From Bacillota bacterium (GTDB lineage Bacteria; Bacillota; Clostridia; Christensenellales; Aristaeellaceae), in NCBI GenBank assembly GCA_023416655.1, contig JAEZHK010000109.1:1-8828 (forward strand): a stretch of 8,828 bases of DNA, read 5' to 3'. Positions 1 to 5,281 of the stretch are shown in pieces (the first letter of the stretch is position 1; each line of letters opens with the position of its first letter). A model generated the notes under the pieces. It was not told the origin of the DNA, searched no databases, and was given only the letters and a program-made list of their open reading frames with translations. The position numbers were made by a program, and so were the translations under genes.

Positions 1-52
1 GCCCAGATCTTTGTATCCAGACCTTCACATCCCACAAGCATCCCCCACGCAT

Positions 53-127
<75 letters not shown>

Positions 128-132
128 CCCAG

Positions 133-165
133 GCCCGCAATAAAAATGTTGCGGGCTATTCTTTT
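133..165 (+). terminator. Rho-independent terminator after tRNA-Asn
   Basis: A perfect 8-bp stem, GCCCGCAA (133-140) with TTGCGGGC (149-156), encloses an 8-base A-rich loop. It is followed by a T-rich tail (TATTCTTTT). It lies 6 bases after the encoded CCA of the tRNA and separates it from the promoter of the next gene. Confidence 0.88.
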
Positions 166-170
166 GCCTA

Positions 171-199
171 TTGACAGCAACCCGTTCTCGAAGTATACT
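171..199 (+). promoter_or_regulatory. Sigma-A-type promoter of the recombinase-like gene
   Basis: The -35 box TTGACA (171-176, perfect consensus) and the -10 box TATACT (194-199, 5/6) are separated by exactly 17 bases. The predicted start of transcription is near 206, giving a leader of about 35 bases. The leader contains the GGGAGGG ribosome binding site at 228-234, six bases before the ATG at 241. The promoter starts right after the tRNA terminator, so the gene is transcribed independently of the tRNA. Confidence 0.85.
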
Positions 200-240
200 C
201 AGTAAAAAGATAATTCTATGGACGATCGGGAGGGTAGTGT

Positions 241-1104
241 ATGGTGAACGCATTGTATGGTCAGATTGAGATTGTTTATCAGCAAATGCGTGAACTGGAA
301 AAGACCGTAAGTAAGAAATCATGGGAGAAAGCATATTCCTACAGGATTAGGAAATTTTTCGAAGAATATTTATCGCAAGAAGAACATATGAACAGAAGTC
401 TCTGGGCTATTACTGAGAACGAAGTCAATAATTTTCTTCAATTACTTCCTTATAAGCACAATGAAAAAGTCAACTATTATCGCGCTTTGAAGAAATTTTT
501 TGATTACACTGCGAAGAAAGGTATAACGCAGCCGTTTTATATTCGGGTTGATAAGTTGGTTCAAGAACGTATCAAAACTGGATATATATCGGAGGAACAC
601 ATTAAAAAAATACGAAAATATATTGGCGATAGTAGTAATATGCTTGATAACCGCTTTATTTTGGCGTTATTGCTCTATACAGGACTTGGCAGGAAATATA
701 TATCTGATTTGACATTTGAGCAAATAAGCGATGATATGAAAAAGTTACGATTGAATGCGATCGAATACGAAATACCGATAAAAAAAGAACTACAGGACTT
801 GCTGACGTCCTATAAGATTGAACACAAACTAAAAAGAAACGAGAGAATATTTGATGTAGATGAAACGGCGATCACATACCGGGCAAAAAGCGCTTCGAAA
901 GTTGCTTGTGGCAAAGCATATACCCCTACTGATTTCAGCAATACATTTATTAAAAAGTCGCTTGGAGAACAAGATCAGTGGAAAAATATATATACAGTCA
1001 GCCAGTTGACAATCGAATCATTGACGACTATTGCAAAGCATATTGATGTAAGGCCTTCATGGATATTTTCAGAGCAAGAGATACTTTTGGATAGATGGAA
1101 GTAG
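241..1104 (+). CDS. Degenerate tyrosine recombinase/integrase-like protein, probably catalytically inactive
   Basis: The protein has 287 residues. Residues about 15-95 resemble the SAM-like core-binding domain of tyrosine recombinases: helical, with a short linker to a second domain starting near 115. Residues 141-162 (LALLLYTGLG, R151, ISDLTFEQIS) match the box I region, normally LLLxTGLRxxEL, but glycine sits where the catalytic Arg is expected and an Arg follows one position later. At 228-236, TPTDFSNTF lines up with the box II consensus TPHDLRHTF, replacing both His and Arg of HxxR by Thr230 and Ser233. No GH...Tyr nucleophile motif is recognisable after it. The protein therefore probably keeps the fold and perhaps DNA binding but not strand cleavage; that is inference. 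The gene is far more A+T-rich than its neighbours, with many AAA, ATA and AGA codons, which points to horizontal transfer. It sits beside a tRNA gene, has a near-consensus promoter, a good ribosome binding site and no frameshift, so it seems to be maintained. A divergent active integrase of a family I do not recognise is possible. Confidence 0.72.
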   Translation: MVNALYGQIEIVYQQMRELEKTVSKKSWEKAYSYRIRKFFEEYLSQEEHMNRSLWAITENEVNNFLQLLPYKHNEKVNYYRALKKFFDYTAKKGITQPFYIRVDKLVQERIKTGYISEEHIKKIRKYIGDSSNMLDNRFILALLLYTGLGRKYISDLTFEQISDDMKKLRLNAIEYEIPIKKELQDLLTSYKIEHKLKRNERIFDVDETAITYRAKSASKVACGKAYTPTDFSNTFIKKSLGEQDQWKNIYTVSQLTIESLTTIAKHIDVRPSWIFSEQEILLDRWK

Positions 1105-1310
1105 TTGGGTGGTTTGTCAGGCTCGGTGTAACGAGTGATAAACGCTCGGGGTGCGCGGCGCTCATCCGGTATTGCCTGGAGCGGGGCCTCGTTCCCTGTT
1201 GGTCCTGCCGGTTGGAAAACAGCGGTTCCGTTCGGCTGGCGGAAAGGCTGGGCTTTATTGAAAAAAAGCGGAGTGCTTACTTCCGCATCCAACGGGCCGT
1301 GGCGCCGTGA
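1105..1310 (+). pseudogene. Remnant of a GNAT-family N-acetyltransferase (C-terminal part only)
   Basis: In the frame ending at TGA 1308-1310, the translation contains CAALIRYCLERGLVPCWSC, then RLENSGSVRLAERLGF and EKKRSAYFRI. This is the typical end of a GNAT acetyltransferase of the type common in Clostridia: the acetyl-CoA-binding helix, the WSCR.EN.GS..LAE.LGF block, and the final strand. The start of the acetyl-CoA-binding loop seems present as GVTSDKRSG but looks shortened, because the usual RxGxA stretch is compressed. Everything upstream, well over half of a normal protein, is missing. An ATG at 1095 is in this frame but overlaps the end of the A+T-rich recombinase-like gene and has no ribosome binding site. 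G+C content rises sharply at about 1105, so the break coincides with the edge of the foreign DNA. Best read as a host gene truncated by that insertion or by a later deletion. Confidence 0.7.
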
Positions 1311-1399
1311 GGGTCGGACCGGACGGGATGGGCAGCAACGCCTTTGAAAGAGCTTATCTCCTACCCTGACGCCGTTACGGGCGCCGGGGGTGGGAGTTT

Positions 1400-2101
1400 T
1401 CAGGAGCGATCGCCGGACAGGGCGAGCTCGACCGCCTTCACGGCGTGGATCAGGGTGGTGTCAAACAGCGCGACGGGGGTGTCGCCCTGCCGGACCAAGA
1501 GGCCAATCTCCGTGCAGCCGAGGATCACGCCCTCCGCTCCGCGCTCCGCGAGGGAGCGGATGATGCGGAGCATGGCGCTTTTGGATTCCTCGGACACAGT
1601 GCCGAGGCAAAGCTCCTCGTAGATGATGCGGTTCACGGTTTCGATGTCCTCCGGCGCGGGGACGATGGCATCAAGCCCCTTTTCGATGAGCCTTCCGGTA
1701 TAGAAATCCTGCGTCATGGTGTACTTCGTCCCGAGGAGGCCTGCCCTGCGGATGCCCTTTTCAGTCAGCGCATCCGCCGTCGCATCCGCGATGTGCAGGA
1801 TGGGGATACCCACCGACGCCCGGATCGAGGGCGCAACCTTGTGCATGGTGTTCGTGCAGATGACGAGGAAATCAGCCCCGGCCCGCTCAAGGCTCCGCGC
1901 GGCCTCCGCCAGCAGGACGGCGCTTTTGTCCCACTCGCCGGACGCCTGAAGCTGCTCGATCTCGTGGAAGTCGACGCTGAACAGCACGCACTTCGCGGAA
2001 TGAAGTCCGCCCAGCCTCTCCTTGACGGCTTCATTGATGACCTCGTAGTATGTGCGCGTGCTCTCCCAGCTCATTCCGCCGATCAGCCCGATGGTTTTCA
2101 T
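1400..2101 (-). CDS. Aspartate/glutamate racemase family protein
   Basis: The protein has 233 residues, normal length for the cofactor-independent Asp/Glu racemase family (Pfam Asp_Glu_race; YgeA/RacX-like). It begins MKTIGLIGGMSWEST, the family's hallmark N-terminus. The two catalytic cysteines are seen in ICTNTMH (Cys82) and GCTEI (Cys196), each in the expected half of the pseudo-symmetric fold. Members interconvert L- and D-amino acids by two-base chemistry and act in the cytoplasm. Substrate cannot be read from sequence; aspartate, glutamate or a broader set are all possible, and D-amino acids could feed peptidoglycan or spore metabolism. The ATG at 2101 is preferred to a longer upstream reading because AAAGGAG lies 9 bases before it and the promoter lies inside the longer version. 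The gene is monocistronic in this window. No convincing terminator is seen in the 89 bases downstream. Confidence 0.92.
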   Translation of the reverse strand: MKTIGLIGGMSWESTRTYYEVINEAVKERLGGLHSAKCVLFSVDFHEIEQLQASGEWDKSAVLLAEAARSLERAGADFLVICTNTMHKVAPSIRASVGIPILHIADATADALTEKGIRRAGLLGTKYTMTQDFYTGRLIEKGLDAIVPAPEDIETVNRIIYEELCLGTVSEESKSAMLRIIRSLAERGAEGVILGCTEIGLLVRQGDTPVALFDTTLIHAVKAVELALSGDRS

Positions 2102-2123
2102 GCGTTCCACTCCTTTAAGTGAG

Positions 2124-2152
2124 AGTATACCACTTCGCCCTGGGTCGGGCAA
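2124..2152 (-). promoter_or_regulatory. Promoter of the racemase gene
   Basis: On the minus strand the -10 box is TATACT (2129-2124), preceded by a 17-base spacer and a -35-like TTGCCC (2152-2147; 4/6). The predicted start of transcription is near 2117, leaving a very short leader with the ribosome binding site AAAGGAG. The -35 lies only 7 bases past the terminator of the upstream operon. Confidence 0.65.
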
Positions 2153-2155
2153 TCA

Positions 2156-2191
2156 TGCAAAAGGCCATCGCCCCGCCGGACGATGGCCTTT
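2156..2191 (-). terminator. Terminator of the tetR-flavoprotein operon
   Basis: A perfect 11-bp stem, AAAGGCCATCG with CGATGGCCTTT (2191-2181 with 2170-2160 on the minus strand), encloses a 10-base G+C-rich loop. The stem's 3' side runs into TTTTGCATG. It lies about 33 bases after the stop of the last operon gene (2224) and insulates the racemase promoter from read-through. Confidence 0.85.
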
Positions 2192-2223
2192 CTTGTCGAA
2201 ATATGTCCCAGATACTGCCGCGG

Positions 2224-2847
2224 TTAATGCCCGGAAAGCTCCTTCAGCCGCTTGTCGATGCCTTTGTTGGCGATCATCGCGAGGAAGCGCCCCGCGAACG
2301 CGGGCATCTTCAGTTGCGCGTCGAGGTACAGCTGTCTGGGCGAAGGCTCGCCCTTTACGATGCGGTCAAAGAAGATGCCGAGGTGCCGCTTGACCTTTTT
2401 CGCGTTGAGGAGCTTGTCGACCGGCCCACCGTCCAGCATGGCGCCCATGCCCATCACGAAGCCGCCGAAGTAGTTGAGGCCGCACTTGCGGGCGAAAATC
2501 TCCAGCATGTTTAGCCCGCTCTCGTGGGTGTGGACATAAGGCATGCCGCCCTGGATGATGCCGTACAGCCGCTGGCCGTGAAGCGCCTCCGGGTGCGCCG
2601 CCAGGTCCTCGAGGAAGGCGGTCACGTCCGCCGGATAGGTGTTGACGTAGCAGGGGCCGGAAATCACCACGGTGTCCGCACTGCCGACCGAGGCGTACAG
2701 CGCTTCTGGGTTTTTGAGCGCCGGGTACAGGTTGACCCGCTCCACATGGAGGCCGCCCTTTTCGAGATGCTCCGCGCACATCGCGGACAGCATCGCGCTG
2801 GTTCCCTTCGGGCGGGGGCTGGCATTGATGATGAGGACGTTGTTCAC
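2224..2847 (-). CDS. Flavodoxin-fold NAD(P)H-dependent FMN reductase family protein
   Basis: The protein has 207 residues and belongs to the flavodoxin-like FMN reductase superfamily. Its N-terminus VLIINASPRPKGTSAML (about residues 4-20) is the first strand plus the FMN phosphate-binding loop of NADPH-dependent FMN reductases. SGPCYVNTYPADVTAFLEDL (about 63-82) is the second flavin loop, where such proteins usually read SPxYxxxxP. A third flavin-contact region is at IIQGGMPY (about 97-104). The C-terminal 45 residues are an extra, mostly helical and basic extension. Members are cytosolic and reduce FMN, quinones or nitro/azo compounds with NAD(P)H; the substrate here is unknown. It starts with GTG, overlapping the upstream stop by 4 bases (GTGA), with GGGAGGTG about 8 bases upstream, so translation is coupled to the Fe-S flavoprotein gene. 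It is the last gene of the tetR operon, just before the terminator. Confidence 0.9.
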   Translation of the reverse strand: MNNVLIINASPRPKGTSAMLSAMCAEHLEKGGLHVERVNLYPALKNPEALYASVGSADTVVISGPCYVNTYPADVTAFLEDLAAHPEALHGQRLYGIIQGGMPYVHTHESGLNMLEIFARKCGLNYFGGFVMGMGAMLDGGPVDKLLNAKKVKRHLGIFFDRIVKGEPSPRQLYLDAQLKMPAFAGRFLAMIANKGIDKRLKELSGH

Positions 2848-3380
2848 GCGCCCTTCACCTCCCTGACGACTTTGTCCAATACCGCCGGATCGGCGGGGGA
2901 TCCCGGGAAGAACGCACCGCCGCGGCCCCGGACGATTTGGACGGTCTCGCGGACCAACCGCTCAAACGCCTCCGCTTCGCCGTCCGCAAGCGCCCCCGTG
3001 CCGAGCGCGTAGTACCGGAACTGCCTTCCGATCAGGCCACCCTTCACCATCTCCCCGTCCTTGACGAAGTAATGGCTGTCCATGAAGAGGCCGAACTTGT
3101 CGATCACACGCTTCGCCTTAAAGGAGAAACCGCCGAAGACCACGGGCGACACGACGACGAGCGCGTCCGCGCTTTCAATTTTAGGGTAGATCCAGTCGCC
3201 GTCGTCGCGGGTAACGCAGCGGCCCAGCTCCACCTTTGTGCAGTGTCCGCAGCTCACACAAGGCTGCACCTTCACGCTTTCAAGCGGGATGTACTCCGCC
3301 TGAACCCCTTCGCCTACTAGCCTTTCCTGAAGCTGCGCCCCGGCCCCGTTCTTCTCCTCGTCCGCCAGAATGACGACCAT
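2844..3380 (-). CDS. Flavodoxin-fold oxidoreductase with a CX2CX2CX7C Fe-S motif (iron-sulfur flavoprotein-like)
   Basis: The protein has 178 residues. The N-terminal strand MVVILADEEKNGAGAQL is a flavodoxin-like start, and VVVSPVVFGGFSFKAKRVIDK (about 75-95) is the second flavin-binding loop with its helix. Between them lies PCVSCGHC followed by GRC, giving Cys41, Cys44, Cys47 and Cys55. This spacing matches the compact cysteine motif that binds a [4Fe-4S] cluster in iron-sulfur flavoproteins (Isf family), which pass electrons between ferredoxin-type carriers and FMN. The Fe-S role is from family knowledge; the cysteines are seen. ATG 3380 is chosen over an in-frame GTG at 3395 because GGGGGGAG lies just before the ATG and itself overlaps that GTG. 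It is third in the tetR operon, 37 bases after the FMN-binding gene, and its stop overlaps the next gene by 4 bases. The flavodoxin-family call is firm; the electron partner is unknown. Confidence 0.88.
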   Translation of the reverse strand: MVVILADEEKNGAGAQLQERLVGEGVQAEYIPLESVKVQPCVSCGHCTKVELGRCVTRDDGDWIYPKIESADALVVVSPVVFGGFSFKAKRVIDKFGLFMDSHYFVKDGEMVKGGLIGRQFRYYALGTGALADGEAEAFERLVRETVQIVRGRGGAFFPGSPADPAVLDKVVREVKGA

Positions 3381-3394
3381 ATGCTCTCCCCCCA

Positions 3395-3410
3395 CGCCCG
3401 GCTTCGGGCG
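3395..3410 (-). other. Small G+C hairpin between two operon genes
   Basis: A perfect 6-bp stem, CGCCCG with CGGGCG and a 4-base loop, fills most of the 37-base gap between the FMN-binding gene and the Fe-S flavoprotein gene. There is no T tract, so it is not a terminator. It ends immediately before the G-rich ribosome binding site of the downstream gene. It could stabilise the mRNA or tune translation; that is inference. Confidence 0.5.
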
Positions 3411-3417
3411 TACTCGG

Positions 3418-3813
3418 TTATTGCTCGCCCTGCTTCAGGGCCAGGCTGACGGCGCTCTTGATGGTCTGGCTGGACAGCGTCGCGCCGCTGACGGCGTCCA
3501 CGTCGTACCGGTTCTGGGCGACCATGGCATCGACGATCGCTTCCGCCGCGCCGCCGCGGCCATTTTTGTGCTCGAGAATCTTCACGCCCTCGATTTTATG
3601 GTCCTGCACGTTCACTTCGACCTTTACTTGGACCAGCCCCGCGTCCGACTCGCCCAGATACGCCCCGTCGGAAACGCGGTTCATGGCCACGGATTCGTAG
3701 GGGAGCGCCGCGAGTGCTTCCTTCGCGTCGTGCGTCATCTTGAAGAACATGCCTCCCGCCACCAGCACCAGGACACCCACAACGACCAGGACCCCAATCA
3801 AAAATTTACTCAT
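3418..3813 (-). CDS. Membrane-anchored FMN-binding domain protein with a covalent-flavinylation motif
   Basis: The protein has 131 residues. Residues 4-24 (FLIGVLVVVGVLVLVAGGMFF) form one hydrophobic segment after a short basic start, an N-terminal anchor that would place the rest outside the cytoplasm. Residues about 48-128 fit an FMN-binding domain (NqrC/RnfG type): DGAYLGESDAGLVQVKVEV, KIEGVKILEHKN, then DAVSGATLSS. The last matches the Dxx(S/T)GAT motif on which ApbE links FMN to a threonine, here Thr112 (Asp106, Ser109, Gly110, Ala111, Thr112). It would be an extracytosolic flavin electron carrier. No ApbE gene lies in the window, so flavinylation would depend on one elsewhere. ATG 3813 is preferred over an in-frame GTG at 3831 because AAAGGG precedes the ATG and overlaps the GTG. 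It is the second operon gene, 30 bases after tetR, followed by two cytosolic flavodoxin-fold proteins that could supply electrons. Confidence 0.9.
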   Translation of the reverse strand: MSKFLIGVLVVVGVLVLVAGGMFFKMTHDAKEALAALPYESVAMNRVSDGAYLGESDAGLVQVKVEVNVQDHKIEGVKILEHKNGRGGAAEAIVDAMVAQNRYDVDAVSGATLSSQTIKSAVSLALKQGEQ

Positions 3814-3843
3814 GACAGACAACCCTTTCACGATTTGTTTGGT

Positions 3844-4425
3844 TTATTTCCGGATGCCGCGCAGCAGCACGTCGAACTGGGTGCGGAACATACCCTCCAC
3901 CTCGTCCAGCGGCAGCGCCTGCAGCCGCGAGACCATCAGGTTGAAGCCCAGGAACGAGCTCCAGACCGAGAAGGCCGCCTTGTCCGGGTCCATCTCGCGG
4001 ACCAGCCCGGCCTCCATCCCCGTTTTTAGATGCCCGCTCAGGAAGCCCAGCCACCGGGGCTTTTCGGGCGTCTTCCGGCTGTACTTCCGGAGCACGATCA
4101 GGTTGTACAGCTCCGGTTCCTCGTGGGCCAGCAGCGTCACCCGGTGGAATGTGGCCTCCATATTGTCCAGCACGTTCTTCGACTCGTCCTGCACCGAGGC
4201 GATGACCGCGTTCAGCCGCAGCGTCTCCGCCTGCTCGATGGCGTCGATGATGTCCTGCCGCTCCTTGAAGTGATGGTATACGACGCCGGTGGAGTACCTC
4301 ATCTTCTGCGTGATCTTCCGGATCGACACCTCGTCGAAGCCTTCCCTCAGGCCCATCTCCATGGCCGTGTCCAGGATGGCCTGCCGGACCTTCTCACTGC
4401 GCTCCTTCTGTTCGTCTCTCGCCAC
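3844..4425 (-). CDS. TetR/AcrR-family transcriptional regulator, first gene of the flavoprotein operon
   Basis: The protein has about 193 residues, the usual TetR length. Residues about 10-55 form the DNA-binding domain: a first helix (VRQAILDTAMEMGLREGF) and a helix-turn-helix (VSIRKITQKMRYSTGVVYHHF) with the hallmark TGxxYxHF end. The variable C-terminal part, about 60-193, would bind the inducer, which is unknown. The start is uncertain: GAGGTG (4437-4432) is six bases before GTG 4425 but abuts ATG 4431 with no spacing, so GTG is preferred; ATG 4431 or GTG 4434 would add two or three residues. It lies 30 bases before the FMN-binding gene and is cotranscribed with three redox genes. A perfect palindrome overlaps its predicted transcription start, so it probably represses its own operon. 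A ligand that is a quinone, flavin or electrophile would fit the context but is inference. Confidence 0.93.
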   Translation of the reverse strand: MARDEQKERSEKVRQAILDTAMEMGLREGFDEVSIRKITQKMRYSTGVVYHHFKERQDIIDAIEQAETLRLNAVIASVQDESKNVLDNMEATFHRVTLLAHEEPELYNLIVLRKYSRKTPEKPRWLGFLSGHLKTGMEAGLVREMDPDKAAFSVWSSFLGFNLMVSRLQALPLDEVEGMFRTQFDVLLRGIRK

Positions 4426-4436
4426 GCACATCACCT

Positions 4437-4450
4437 CATAACGACGGTCG
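4437..4450. promoter_or_regulatory. Possible second, degenerate operator half-site
   Basis: CATAACGACG here repeats exactly the first 10 bases of the palindrome at 4473-4487, 36 bp away, but the right half diverges (GTCG instead of TTATG). It overlaps the ribosome binding site region of tetR. A smaller symmetric core, CGAC-G-GTCG, is visible at 4442-4450. It may be a weaker binding site for the same regulator. Confidence 0.4.
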
Positions 4451-4472
4451 ATTAAGTATGAACGGTCAATAA

Positions 4473-4487
4473 CATAACGACGTTATG
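4473..4487. promoter_or_regulatory. Palindromic operator, probable TetR autoregulatory site
   Basis: CATAACG-A-CGTTATG is a perfect 15-bp palindrome with one central base, the size and symmetry expected for a TetR dimer site. It begins one base after the -10 box and covers the predicted transcription start near 4482, where bound protein would block initiation. Binding by the adjacent TetR protein is inference from position. Confidence 0.7.
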
Positions 4488-4488
4488 A

Positions 4489-4517
4489 ATTATATAGGCG
4501 TTTTGAACGGATGTCAA
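4489..4517 (-). promoter_or_regulatory. Perfect-consensus promoter of the tetR-flavoprotein operon
   Basis: On the minus strand TTGACA (4517-4512) and TATAAT (4494-4489) are both exact sigma-A consensus and are separated by exactly 17 bases. The upstream edge lies in a 10-bp palindrome, CAAGCGCTTG (4515-4524). Such a strong promoter fits one held down by a repressor, and a palindrome lies immediately downstream. Confidence 0.9.
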
Positions 4518-4563
4518 GCGCTTGGAGGGGCTTCGCAGAGACTTAATGGAAGCGAATTGGCAG

Positions 4564-4597
4564 AAAAACCCCCGCGCTCATCGTTTGAACGCGGGGG
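4564..4597 (-). terminator. Terminator after the SRAP gene
   Basis: A perfect 8-bp G+C stem, CCCCCGCG (4597-4590) with CGCGGGGG (4576-4569) on the minus strand, encloses a 13-base loop. It is followed directly by TTTTT (4568-4564). It lies 21 bases past the SRAP stop and separates that gene from the tetR operon promoter. Confidence 0.92.
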
Positions 4598-4618
4598 ACA
4601 TTAAGCGGATATGCGGTT

Positions 4619-5218
4619 CTACGCCGTTGCGATTTCGTAGGACATGTCCGTCAGCGCCAATTTGAGCACGTCGCGAGCGTCGCTTCGGATGTCCAGCCAT
4701 TCCGCCTTCGCCTCGGCGGGCAGGATCACCGGCATCCGGTCGTGAATGAACGCGATCGGCTCCGCGGGTCCCCGGGTCAGGATGGCGAAGACCGGCCTTC
4801 CGCCCTCCAAACGGTACACCCCGGCCATGTAGAAAACCGGGTGCCCCGCCGGGCGGATGGCGTACTTGATCCTCTCCCTGCCGCGCTTCTCCCACTCAAA
4901 GTAGTTGGAGGCGGGCACCAGGCAGCGTCGGTTCAGCATGCCGTCTCGAAACAACGCTTTTTCGGCGGCGGTCTCGCTGCGGGCGTTGGTAACCGGCTTT
5001 CCATCCGGCAGCGTATAGCCCCACTTCATGGCAAACGGCGTGGGGACCAGCCGACGGTTGTTGGCGATGACCGGCGCGAGAGCATTCGGGGAGATCTCAC
5101 CGGTCTTCACCGCCGCGGCGTTCCCCGCCGACTTTCGCTGGAGCTCCTGCATGAGTTGGCGAAGTTCCTCCACGCTGTCATCGTCTTCTTCAATTTCAAT
5201 GTAATACCGGTTGCACAT
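4619..5218 (-). CDS. SRAP-domain protein (YedK/HMCES family), abasic-site DNA-protein crosslinking
   Basis: The protein has 199 residues, typical of bacterial SRAP (SOS response-associated peptidase) proteins. It starts MCNRYY, so Cys2 becomes the N-terminal residue after Met removal. In this family that cysteine forms a thiazolidine crosslink with abasic sites in single-stranded DNA, protecting them at replication forks. The other conserved active-site residues are visible: Asn78 in NARSET, Glu108 in YFEW, and His159 in HDRMPVIL, with MKWG at about 64-67. An acidic stretch (residues 8-18, EIEEDDDSVEE) separates the N-terminus from the core. ATG 5218 is chosen because the cysteine must be second and AAAGGGGG lies upstream; a longer reading from 5248 would bury the cysteine. 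It begins 63 bases after the carboxypeptidase stop with no terminator or clear promoter between, so the two are probably cotranscribed. No LexA box is evident just upstream. Confidence 0.95.
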   Translation of the reverse strand: MCNRYYIEIEEDDDSVEELRQLMQELQRKSAGNAAAVKTGEISPNALAPVIANNRRLVPTPFAMKWGYTLPDGKPVTNARSETAAEKALFRDGMLNRRCLVPASNYFEWEKRGRERIKYAIRPAGHPVFYMAGVYRLEGGRPVFAILTRGPAEPIAFIHDRMPVILPAEAKAEWLDIRSDARDVLKLALTDMSYEIATA

Positions 5219-5281
5219 TCGCCTGCCCCCTTTGCGCCCGGCGTCCAAAGGTCTGACGGTCGGCCTGGTTCATAAAACGGC

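Noticed and set aside
1359..1372. Partial similarity of CTCCTACCCTGAC to the tRNA-Asn 3' end (CCCTACCTGAGG), a possible attachment site
   Set aside because: The match is short and needs an inserted base; such similarity is expected by chance in G+C-rich sequence.
1311..1399. A weak G+C hairpin (GACGCCGTTACGGGCGCC) as terminator for the racemase gene
   Set aside because: The pairing is imperfect, it has no T run, and its stem is too short to call.
1445..4455. Long open frames on the plus strand opposite the racemase, flavoprotein and tetR genes
   Set aside because: They are antisense shadows caused by high G+C content: His/Arg/Pro/Ala-rich translations, no family motifs and no ribosome binding sites, while the opposite frames carry clear protein families.
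5196..5273. A 25-codon ORF on the minus strand between the carboxypeptidase and SRAP genes
   Set aside because: It has no convincing ribosome binding site, overlaps the SRAP start in another frame and has no recognisable features.
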